A stretch of DNA of 12,013 bases from an uncultured Dorea sp. Lineage in GTDB: Bacteria; Bacillota_A; Clostridia; Lachnospirales; Lachnospiraceae. Position numbers and translations under genes: made by a program. Shown piece after piece: positions 6,174 through 12,013 of this stretch (position 1 is the first letter of the stretch; each line of letters starts with the position of its first letter). The stretch spans positions 1 to 12,013 of the forward strand of contig CAOKJI010000018.1 in NCBI GenBank assembly GCA_948468495.1. The letters are read 5' to 3'. Under the pieces are notes generated by a model. The model had not been told where the DNA came from. It saw only the letters and a list, made by a program, of their open reading frames with translations, and did not search any database.

Positions 6174-8114
6174 TCAACAGATTTCAAGAGAATTTGAAAT
6201 GTGAATCAGCATATCCGTAAATTCCTCCTCCGTCTCCACCGCCGCCAGCTTCCGAATCGCCGACTTCTCCAGCGCTATATGCCGGAAAAATTCAAAGAGG
6301 ACTCCAATCTGGTCGTTCTGTTTCCGCTCCATGGCCAGCAGGAATATGAGATGAATCTCTTTTTCCTGCAGCTTAAGAGGCTGCTTCAATACCGCGACGC
6401 CGATGGCGGTCTTTTTGGCAAAGGTTACTAACGGATGGGGAAGCATGAACCAGTCGCCGATAAAGGTTGGGTAATTCACTTCCCTCTGCAGCACATCCTC
6501 CGCAAACTCCCGCACATCGAAGATACAATCCTCTCTCTTAAGCGCTTCCGACAGCTCCCGGATTACCCGTTCAAATTCTACTTTTTCCCTGTAAATCCGA
6601 ATTATTTTGTTGTTAAAATATTCTTTTATTATTTCGCGAAACCGGTAATTCATGCGGATCTTGTGGACCAGCGCGTTCATTGCCGCAAACGTATACTGAT
6701 TCGGTATCCCGTCTACCCGGAAGGTTGCTACGGAAGGGTGTACGAAGGTATCCATGATTGAAATAATCAAATCCACCGGATGTTCTCTCAAATACTGCTC
6801 CAGATTGTGCTTGGGAAGCATGGCTGTTGTCTCAATCTGATTCCGGAAATTCGTCTGTATCCAGCTATTAACAATACTGTTGACACTGAACCTGGTGGAA
6901 CTGATAATCACTGCCTTGAGCTTCTGATTGACATTTTCCAGGAAATGCTCCACAAAGATTGCAATAAAGGAAATCTCGTCATCCTGGATATAACAGTTCT
7001 TATACCGGTATACAATGGACACCATCAGCATGGAAATCTCATAGGCGTAAGGATACTGCTTCTTCACATCATTCAGGATTGGATTCTTTACTTCGTAACC
7101 GGTTTCCAGTCTCCGCATCATATACTCGATATGAATCAGGATATTCTCATAGAACCCCTGGGACTGCCACAAGTCGAAATGGTATTTCTCCATGACGTCA
7201 TGACAGAAATCCTCCAAAATCTGAATACTTAAGCTGTCAATTCCGCTGTCAGCCGAGACTTCCCCGGTCATCTTAAAGCTGTGGAGAAGCCCTTCCAACA
7301 CCTGAATATCGCCGTCCCCCAGCCTAATCCCCTGTCCTTTCAAATAATCAAAGAACTTCTTTAACTCTTCCTTTGCGGACTCGGCGTCTTCCGGCTCTCT
7401 GACACTGTGATTCTGACGGTTCCGGACAACCGTAATGTAGACGGCGCTGACTGCCATATATAAACTGTCGTCGGATATCTGGATATAACGCCCGTCAAAA
7501 TACTCTTTTACCAGACTCACCATCCAGCCGTATTCTCCCAAATCAAACTCATTCTGCAGGAAGGTCCTCAGAAACCAGGAGTAATTCCTCGTCCTGCTCT
7601 GGGTCTCATTCTTAATAATCCGAAACAGCGTCTGACGGATATCCGCCTCTTCTCCTTCAATCCAGAGCCGGTCCCCGCTCATCTGCAGCAGGCTGCTCTG
7701 ATATTCGGACTTCATCTTCTTCTGGAAACGGCTGATTTCCTTATACATCGCCGGTTCCGATAAGGCTAGCCAGTCCCCGATTTCATAAATATCTGTCTGC
7801 CCCTCATGAAGCACCCTTCCCAGGATCATCCAGCCCCGGTCCGAAAGTTCTTCCTCCGTCTTACCATGTCCTTCCGACAGGAAATAATCCTTAACCGAAT
7901 CCATATCTGCCGGTTCAATAAAATACCCCCGCTGTCTGGAAGATTTGACGACGCTTCCGCTCTCCCAGATGCGGTTAATCTCGCTAATTTCGTTCCGAAC
8001 AGTGCGAGAAGACACCTCCAGATACTCCGCCAGTTTCGTACCCGTAACTCCCTGTACATTATTCAATAGCATTTCCAGTAACTTCGACTGTCTTCTCGTA
8101 AGCATATCTATCAC
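6174..8114 (-). CDS. PRD/EIIA-containing transcriptional activator (LicR/MtlR type)
   Basis: A 646-residue PTS-controlled regulator. Domains in order: N-terminal DeoR/HTH_11-like DNA-binding helix-turn-helix (5-60, RRQSKLLEMLL and SSRTVRNEI), a second Mga-like HTH (about 92-150), PRD1 (about 185-285), PRD2 (about 295-400), an EIIB(Gat)-like domain (about 398-460) and a C-terminal EIIA of the mannitol/fructose type (about 520-645) with the likely active His560 in MLPHP. PRD2 keeps His328 in ILIHIEYMMRR. The EIIB loop reads IISSTRFSVNS, with no cysteine where one is expected. It lacks the RNA-binding CAT domain of BglG/LicT, so it should act on DNA. I chose the GTG at 8114 because AAAGGAG lies 6 bases upstream; ATG at 8105 is the alternative. 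It begins 11 bases after EIIC, so it is co-transcribed and probably autoregulated at 9524-9573. Confidence 0.9.
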   Translation of the reverse strand: MIDMLTRRQSKLLEMLLNNVQGVTGTKLAEYLEVSSRTVRNEISEINRIWESGSVVKSSRQRGYFIEPADMDSVKDYFLSEGHGKTEEELSDRGWMILGRVLHEGQTDIYEIGDWLALSEPAMYKEISRFQKKMKSEYQSSLLQMSGDRLWIEGEEADIRQTLFRIIKNETQSRTRNYSWFLRTFLQNEFDLGEYGWMVSLVKEYFDGRYIQISDDSLYMAVSAVYITVVRNRQNHSVREPEDAESAKEELKKFFDYLKGQGIRLGDGDIQVLEGLLHSFKMTGEVSADSGIDSLSIQILEDFCHDVMEKYHFDLWQSQGFYENILIHIEYMMRRLETGYEVKNPILNDVKKQYPYAYEISMLMVSIVYRYKNCYIQDDEISFIAIFVEHFLENVNQKLKAVIISSTRFSVNSIVNSWIQTNFRNQIETTAMLPKHNLEQYLREHPVDLIISIMDTFVHPSVATFRVDGIPNQYTFAAMNALVHKIRMNYRFREIIKEYFNNKIIRIYREKVEFERVIRELSEALKREDCIFDVREFAEDVLQREVNYPTFIGDWFMLPHPLVTFAKKTAIGVAVLKQPLKLQEKEIHLIFLLAMERKQNDQIGVLFEFFRHIALEKSAIRKLAAVETEEEFTDMLIHISNSLEIC

Positions 8115-8125
8115 CTGATGCTCCT

Positions 8126-9391
8126 TTAAGCTGCTTCGCCCTGTTCCTTCTTAAGTTCGTCTGCTTCCATCATTTTAAAGAATGGATAATAGAATATCGT
8201 CATAATAATCAGGTTCACAAATACCAGAACCACACATTTCCAATCCAGCGTCATTAAGAACGCACCCACTCCCGGAGGCAGGAATCCCGGAGGGCCCGCA
8301 ATCGGCTTACCTACCAGGCCGCTTGTCATGGACAGGTAGGTAATGACTGTAATCACTAACGGGCCGAATACGAACGGAATGAACAGGAACGGATTCAGGA
8401 TAATCGGCGCCCCGAAGATAATCGGCTCGTTGATTCCGAAAATACTTGGGACAATTCCCACCGTTCCGATAGACTTTAACGACTGCGCCTTCGAGCGCAT
8501 CATCATCAGTACAAGACCCAGCGTCAGACCGGAACCCGTCACCTGAAGGACCGCATAGAACAGACCGAATGTGAAAATGTGTTCCACTGACGAGCCCGCC
8601 GCATAATTCGCCATGTTCTCCGCCTCATAAGCAATCGCAAAGGACGCCCATACCGCAGAAGTAATAGAAGGTCCATGGAGTCCAAAGAACCATAAAAACT
8701 GTGTCAAAAAGATTACAAGCAGAAGCGCCGGAAGCGTATCCATGGTGCTGATAGCCGGAGCCAGAATACTCATAATAAATGCCGGAAATACCTTCCCTGA
8801 AGCAGCAAGGCTGATATTTGCAATCGCCACTGCAATCACTGCGTTTACAATCAGCGGAATCAAAGCTGCGAAGCTTTCTCCTACCATGGAAGGAACGCTG
8901 TCCGGAAGCTTGATGATAATATTTTTCTTCTTCAGGATTCTTGTCACTTCCACGCTGAGGATTGCCGATACGATACAGGTAAACAGTCCCGACGCTCCCA
9001 GATAGGAAATATCCATGCCCCCCTCAATAGACAGGCCGCTTAAGATTAAATGTACCATAATCGCGGTAGCGCCTGTTAAGTTACCGCAGATGCCATAGCT
9101 CTTCGCCAGCGCAATCGCAATAAACATAGACGCATAGATGGACAGCATATCGGTCGTAAACATCCCCGCATAGGTAAATACTGACATATGCGCGTTCAGG
9201 AAATCATACACCGGACCGCTTCCGATCAGATTGGCAACCGCCAGCGGAAGAAGGCTGATTGAGCCAACTATGATAATCGGAACAATCGAAATCATGCCGT
9301 CCTTAATCGCCTGCAGATGTTTTTGCTGCTCTACTTTATTGGCGATAGGCATCATGTACTTCATTAATGTGTCTTGAAACTTGGAATTCAT
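8126..9391 (-). CDS. PTS lactose/cellobiose-family EIIC permease
   Basis: A 421-residue membrane permease that carries a beta-glucoside across the membrane while EIIB phosphorylates it. About ten hydrophobic segments are visible. The N-terminus MNSKFQDTLMKYMMPIANKV is typical of cellobiose/lichenan EIIC. WFFGLHGPSI (234-243) contains His239, and FGINEPIIFGAP (318-329) contains Glu322. These correspond to the conserved histidine and glutamate lining the sugar site in the solved ChbC-type EIIC. Start at 9391 is set by AAGGAG 7 bases upstream; an in-frame upstream extension to 9451 lacks a site. It is the first gene of the operon and is separated from its EIIB and EIIA partners by the regulator, the YczE-like gene and GH4. 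No EIIA or EIIB is fused to it. Confidence 0.93.
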   Translation of the reverse strand: MNSKFQDTLMKYMMPIANKVEQQKHLQAIKDGMISIVPIIIVGSISLLPLAVANLIGSGPVYDFLNAHMSVFTYAGMFTTDMLSIYASMFIAIALAKSYGICGNLTGATAIMVHLILSGLSIEGGMDISYLGASGLFTCIVSAILSVEVTRILKKKNIIIKLPDSVPSMVGESFAALIPLIVNAVIAVAIANISLAASGKVFPAFIMSILAPAISTMDTLPALLLVIFLTQFLWFFGLHGPSITSAVWASFAIAYEAENMANYAAGSSVEHIFTFGLFYAVLQVTGSGLTLGLVLMMMRSKAQSLKSIGTVGIVPSIFGINEPIIFGAPIILNPFLFIPFVFGPLVITVITYLSMTSGLVGKPIAGPPGFLPPGVGAFLMTLDWKCVVLVFVNLIIMTIFYYPFFKMMEADELKKEQGEAA

Positions 9392-9453
9392 AGCTTTTCT
9401 CCTTAGAATAATTATAACACCCCGTCGACAAAGGCCTGGTTCTGCCTGCAATA

Positions 9454-9494
9454 GTCCTGATTACCGTTTCTATCCGGTTCGCGCACATCAGGAC
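9454..9494 (-). promoter_or_regulatory. Hairpin in the 5' leader of the EIIC transcript
   Basis: On the minus strand GTCCTGAT (9494-9487) and ATCAGGAC (9461-9454) form a perfect 8-bp stem. An inner ACCG/CGGT stem surrounds an 8-base loop. No T-run follows, so it is not a terminator. It lies within the predicted leader of about 125 bases, downstream of the promoter. It could be a regulator site in DNA or an RNA control element. Confidence 0.5.
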
Positions 9495-9523
9495 CTTTAT
9501 TACAGACCATATGAACTATTCTA

Positions 9524-9552
9524 ATTATAGAAAATTGACAAATAAAACACAA
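9524..9552 (-). promoter_or_regulatory. Sigma-A promoter of the PTS operon
   Basis: On the minus strand TTGTGT (9552-9547) and a consensus TATAAT (9529-9524) are separated by exactly 17 bases in AT-rich sequence. The start point would be near 9517, giving a leader of about 125 bases before EIIC. The imperfect -35 fits a promoter needing an activator. Confidence 0.65.
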
Positions 9553-9573
9553 ATACACTTTTGCCACTTGTAT
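9553..9573. promoter_or_regulatory. Candidate activator operator upstream of the PTS promoter
   Basis: ATACA (9553-9557) and TGTAT (9569-9573) form a 5-bp inverted repeat across a 21-base site that directly abuts the -35 element on its upstream side. This is where a LicR/MtlR-type activator would bind. The arms are short, so the assignment is tentative. Confidence 0.35.
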
Positions 9574-9611
9574 AGGAATCACAAAAACAGACTTCCGCTT
9601 GAACTGGAAAA

Positions 9612-9648
9612 CATACCCAGCCATAGATAAAATCTATAACCGGGTATG
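9612..9648. terminator. Hairpin between the KDG and PTS operons
   Basis: CATACCC (9612-9618) pairs with GGGTATG (9642-9648), and inside it ATAGAT (9623-9628) pairs with ATCTAT (9632-9637) around AAA. On the minus strand the outer stem is followed by TTTTCC. It starts about 20 bases after the aldolase stop. The short T-run makes it a weak or factor-assisted terminator of the KDG operon. Confidence 0.5.
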
Positions 9649-9668
9649 CCGTAACACAATCTCCAGAC

Positions 9669-10286
9669 TTATTTATCAGAAAAAAGCACTTCTTTTATTT
9701 TCCCTGAAATCCTATCCCACTCTTTGTCTTCAACCCACTCTTTCGGTACGATACCATTTCCTATTCCAACGCCGATATAACCTTCCTTCAGCTTCTGCGG
9801 AACCTCTGTTAAGGTAATTCCTCCTACGGCAATGAACTTTACGCCAGGGAACGGTCCTTTCAACTGCCTGAGATATCGCTCCGACACTTCGCATGCCGGA
9901 AATAATTTCAACACATGAAATCCAAACCGGAGACTCCTTGAAATATCGGAAGGCGTAAACACCCCGGGAATCAGCTTCCGTCCCTTCTCCTGACACAGCT
10001 TAAGTATTTCCGTATCTGCCGAGGGAGACAAATAAAACTCCGCGCCAGCCTTTTCTGCCCGGGAGAGGGATAACCGGTTCACAACAGTTCCGGCTCCTAT
10101 TCTGGCGTCTTCCGGCAACTCTCTTCTCAGCCCCAGAATCTGATTCGCCGCGCCTGAATCCGTCATTGACACCTCAAACAGACGAATCCCTCCTTTATAC
10201 AGCGCTTTTGCATATAAAATGTATCTATCATCCGGAATCCCTCTGAAAATTGCGCATACTTTTTCTTTTTCAAACAATTTCTCCAT
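9669..10286 (-). CDS. eda: KDPG/KHG aldolase (2-dehydro-3-deoxyphosphogluconate aldolase)
   Basis: A 205-residue class I aldolase that splits 2-keto-3-deoxy-6-phosphogluconate into pyruvate and glyceraldehyde 3-phosphate. It is a TIM barrel of normal length. Visible motifs are IFRGI (13-17), GIRLFEVSMTD (33-43) with the catalytic-type Glu38, GAGTVVN (64-70), LSPSAD (86-91), the Schiff-base Lys127 in HVLKLFPA, and VGGI (154-157) for phosphate binding. The start at 10286 has a near-perfect AAGGAGGT 4 bases upstream; an in-frame start at 10325 lies inside the kinase gene. It follows the KDG kinase stop by 10 bases and completes the pathway from KDG. The symbol is by function; organisms may carry more than one copy. 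Confidence 0.9.
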   Translation of the reverse strand: MEKLFEKEKVCAIFRGIPDDRYILYAKALYKGGIRLFEVSMTDSGAANQILGLRRELPEDARIGAGTVVNRLSLSRAEKAGAEFYLSPSADTEILKLCQEKGRKLIPGVFTPSDISRSLRFGFHVLKLFPACEVSERYLRQLKGPFPGVKFIAVGGITLTEVPQKLKEGYIGVGIGNGIVPKEWVEDKEWDRISGKIKEVLFSDK

Positions 10287-10296
10287 TCTGACCTCC

Positions 10297-11247
10297 TTAC
10301 CGATATACGACGCTTTCATTTCCAAGAATATCTTCCATCATCTCTCTTGAGGGGACGCCTTCTGTATCTCCATGGCTCTCCGTTGCCATAGCGCCCGCCA
10401 CCGCCGCCATCTCCCCGCATAATTCCAACGATTTCTTTTCGAGAATACCACACACAAATGCCGCGTCAAACGCGTCTCCCGCTCCAACCGGATCAACACA
10501 CCGACAGGGATAAGAACTGATTTTCATTATCCGATTCCCGTCGCTTACGCAGGCGCCTTTCTCTCCCTGCTTTAACGCCGCATATTTTATGCCAGAACGG
10601 GCGAACAAACTGCGGAATACTTCTTCTGCCTCATTTGTCCCCAGCAGGATTTCGGCCTCTTCTTCTCCCAGACACACGATAGACGCGCGCAGCATCATCT
10701 CTCTCAACACATCCGAATAGTCTCTTCCCTTCCATAACTTCAATCGGATGTTCGGGTCAAAGCTAACTGGAATACAGAGTTCCGCTGCCAACTCAAACAA
10801 TTCCCATATCTTCTCTTCGCAAGACCTGCTTAATACCGGGGTTACCCCAGTTAAATGAATCAATTCCGCCCCTTCAAAGTATTCTCTTCGCAAACGGAAG
10901 CGTTCCAGATGACATGCGGCGGAATGATCCCTGTAATAAAACACACTGGTTTCTCCGTTCATTTTACTCTGTTTTACCATGAGCCCCGTACGATACTCTG
11001 CGTCAAACTCAACCTGCGACGTATCAACTCCCTCGGCCCGTATCGAATTCAGAATAAAATTACCAATTTCATCCGTACCCAAGCGGCTAATCCAGCCGGC
11101 CGAATGTCCCATTTTGCTGACGCCAATAGCGAAATTACTCTCCGCTCCCGCAATATGCGCCTCAAACTCCTTCATATACCGAAGCATTCCGGTTGTCTTA
11201 GGCGCAATACAAAACATTGTTTCTCCCAAAGTAATTATTTCCGGCAT
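10297..11247 (-). CDS. kdgK: 2-keto-3-deoxygluconate kinase, PfkB family
   Basis: A 316-residue ribokinase-like sugar kinase that phosphorylates KDG with ATP to make KDPG, the substrate of the next enzyme. PfkB signs are ITLGETM (5-11), AGAESNFAIGVSKMG (33-47, first PfkB signature region), FYYRDHSAA (103-111) and FDPNIRLKLW (163-172), which are typical of KDG kinases, and DPVGAGDAFDAAF (252-264) with catalytic Asp258. I chose the ATG at 11247, which has a GGGGAG site; the TRAP gene stop is 13 bases upstream, so the two are co-transcribed. The pairing with KDPG aldolase makes KDG more likely than fructose or ribose as substrate. Confidence 0.88.
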   Translation of the reverse strand: MPEIITLGETMFCIAPKTTGMLRYMKEFEAHIAGAESNFAIGVSKMGHSAGWISRLGTDEIGNFILNSIRAEGVDTSQVEFDAEYRTGLMVKQSKMNGETSVFYYRDHSAACHLERFRLRREYFEGAELIHLTGVTPVLSRSCEEKIWELFELAAELCIPVSFDPNIRLKLWKGRDYSDVLREMMLRASIVCLGEEEAEILLGTNEAEEVFRSLFARSGIKYAALKQGEKGACVSDGNRIMKISSYPCRCVDPVGAGDAFDAAFVCGILEKKSLELCGEMAAVAGAMATESHGDTEGVPSREMMEDILGNESVVYR

Positions 11248-11260
11248 GAACCTCTCCCCT

Positions 11261-12013
11261 CTACATTCCCAGAAGATTCGGAACAAACATCACCAGACCT
11301 TCCAGATATGTCACAAGAATAAGCGAAATAAACAGCGGCAGCAGCCATGGAAGAATCGCGCTAACGATGTATTTAAACGAACGTCCTGTTGTCGTCACAA
11401 GCAAATACAACGACATCCCCACCGGAGGAGTAAGCAGTCCTATCATCAGATTCAGACAGAGAATCACCCCAAAATGAACGAGATTAATTCCATACATCTG
11501 TGCCACCGGCGCCAGAATGGGAACCAGCACTACCATGGAGGCGCTGGGGTCCAGTATCATTCCTATTAAAAGTAGAAATAGGTTAACCAAAAGCAAGAAC
11601 AGATATTTATTGGTGGTAATGCCTGACACAAAACTATAAATAATTTTATTCAACCCTACATAGTTAAAGATAAATCCCATTACAACCGTCACGAGAACAA
11701 TGGACAGACAGGGGGCCATCGCCTTAAATCCGTCTATCATAATTTGCGGGATTTCCCGGATTCTGATATCTTTATAGATAACGATTCCAACAAAGAAACT
11801 ATACACGACGCAAATAAACGCCGCCTCTGTCGGGGTAACCCACCCGAACCATATACTGCTGATTAAAATAACCGGAGATAGCAGCGCCCAGAAACTATCG
11901 AAAAACGCACTCCCAATCTCGCGCATCCTATAACGTTCTCCCACCGGATAATTTCTCTTTTTCGCAAAATAATAGTTCATAATGCTCAGAACAACCACCA
12001 TAATAACTCCCGG
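11261..12013 (-). CDS. TRAP transporter large permease subunit, DctM family (5' end outside window)
   Basis: The C-terminal 250 residues of the large membrane subunit of a tripartite ATP-independent periplasmic transporter, which imports carboxylates with sodium. The frame is open to the window edge and starts with PGVIMVVVLSIMNYYFAKKRNYP, a typical mid-protein DctM segment, so roughly the first 40 percent is missing. Visible signs are SIWFGWVTPTEAA, the conserved loop PSASMVVLVPILAPVA, and GLLTPPVGMSLY near the end, with about six or seven membrane segments. The small DctQ and solute-binding DctP genes are expected upstream, outside the window. Linkage to KDG kinase and KDPG aldolase points to an acidic sugar such as a uronate as substrate; this is inference from context. 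Confidence 0.93.
   Translation of the reverse strand, partial: PGVIMVVVLSIMNYYFAKKRNYPVGERYRMREIGSAFFDSFWALLSPVILISSIWFGWVTPTEAAFICVVYSFFVGIVIYKDIRIREIPQIMIDGFKAMAPCLSIVLVTVVMGFIFNYVGLNKIIYSFVSGITTNKYLFLLLVNLFLLLIGMILDPSASMVVLVPILAPVAQMYGINLVHFGVILCLNLMIGLLTPPVGMSLYLLVTTTGRSFKYIVSAILPWLLPLFISLILVTYLEGLVMFVPNLLGM

Noticed and set aside
6780..7232. Plus-strand open frame of 150 codons opposite the PRD regulator
   Set aside because: Shadow of the regulator coding frame; no ribosome binding site or family features.
9411..9416. Second TATAAT on the minus strand, just before the EIIC ribosome binding site
   Set aside because: No suitable -35 hexamer 16-18 bases upstream, and it would start transcription almost at the ribosome binding site; the promoter at 9524-9552 is better.
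9462..9477. Possible catabolite response element (cre) around AAACGGTAA in the EIIC leader
   Set aside because: About four mismatches to the TGWAANCGNTNWCA consensus, including in conserved edge positions.
9454..9494. BglG/LicT-type RNA antiterminator (RAT) overlapping a terminator
   Set aside because: The hairpin is not followed by a T-run, no second overlapping terminator is seen, and the encoded regulator lacks the RNA-binding CAT domain.
10979..11569. Plus-strand open frame of 196 codons opposite kinase and TRAP genes
   Set aside because: It spans two convincing minus-strand genes and their junction and has low-complexity, His/Gln/Arg-rich content typical of an antisense frame.

Overview
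The window looks like a chromosomal segment of an anaerobic Firmicute, most likely a gut clostridium of the Lachnospiraceae type. This is inferred from strong AGGAGG-type ribosome binding sites, balanced base composition, lichenan/cellobiose-type PTS genes, a GH4 phospho-glycosidase, a TRAP/KDG uronate module and a COG2509-type flavoprotein. No RNA gene, CRISPR array, transposase or phage gene was seen.

Left end, + strand (3-1186): the 3' end of an AAA+ ATPase/DUF4143 gene. It is followed by a small AT-richer two-gene unit that looks like a toxin-antitoxin locus: an intact 100-residue protein, then a VapD-like frame that keeps only about 20 recognisable N-terminal residues and is probably a remnant. 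The remnant converges on, and slightly overlaps, the next gene.

Middle, - strand (9391 down to 1176), read in the direction of transcription: PTS EIIC, a PRD/EIIA regulator of the LicR/MtlR type, a YczE-like membrane protein, a GH4 6-phospho-beta-glucosidase, PTS EIIB, PTS EIIA, a 201-residue protein matching only the C-terminal part of RarA/MgsA, a Rho-independent terminator, and a COG2509-type FAD protein. A good sigma-A promoter (9524-9552) with a dyad just upstream and a leader hairpin sits before EIIC. The core is a self-contained beta-glucoside system: EIIA, EIIB and EIIC import and phosphorylate a beta-linked disaccharide, the GH4 enzyme cleaves the phospho-sugar, and the regulator senses PTS phosphorylation and probably activates the promoter.

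Right end, - strand (12013 down to 9669): the C-terminal part of a TRAP transporter large subunit (DctM), a PfkB-family 2-keto-3-deoxygluconate kinase and a KDPG aldolase, tightly spaced. They form the end of an operon for uptake of an acidic sugar (probably a uronate or a product of it) and conversion of KDG to pyruvate plus glyceraldehyde 3-phosphate. A hairpin at 9612-9648 separates this operon from the PTS operon.

The least explained parts are the RarA C-terminal-like protein with no ATPase domain inside a sugar operon, the flavoprotein placed directly behind a terminator, the truncated VapD-like frame, and two intergenic stretches (3225-3365 and 3991-4151) with strong structure or repeat-like character.
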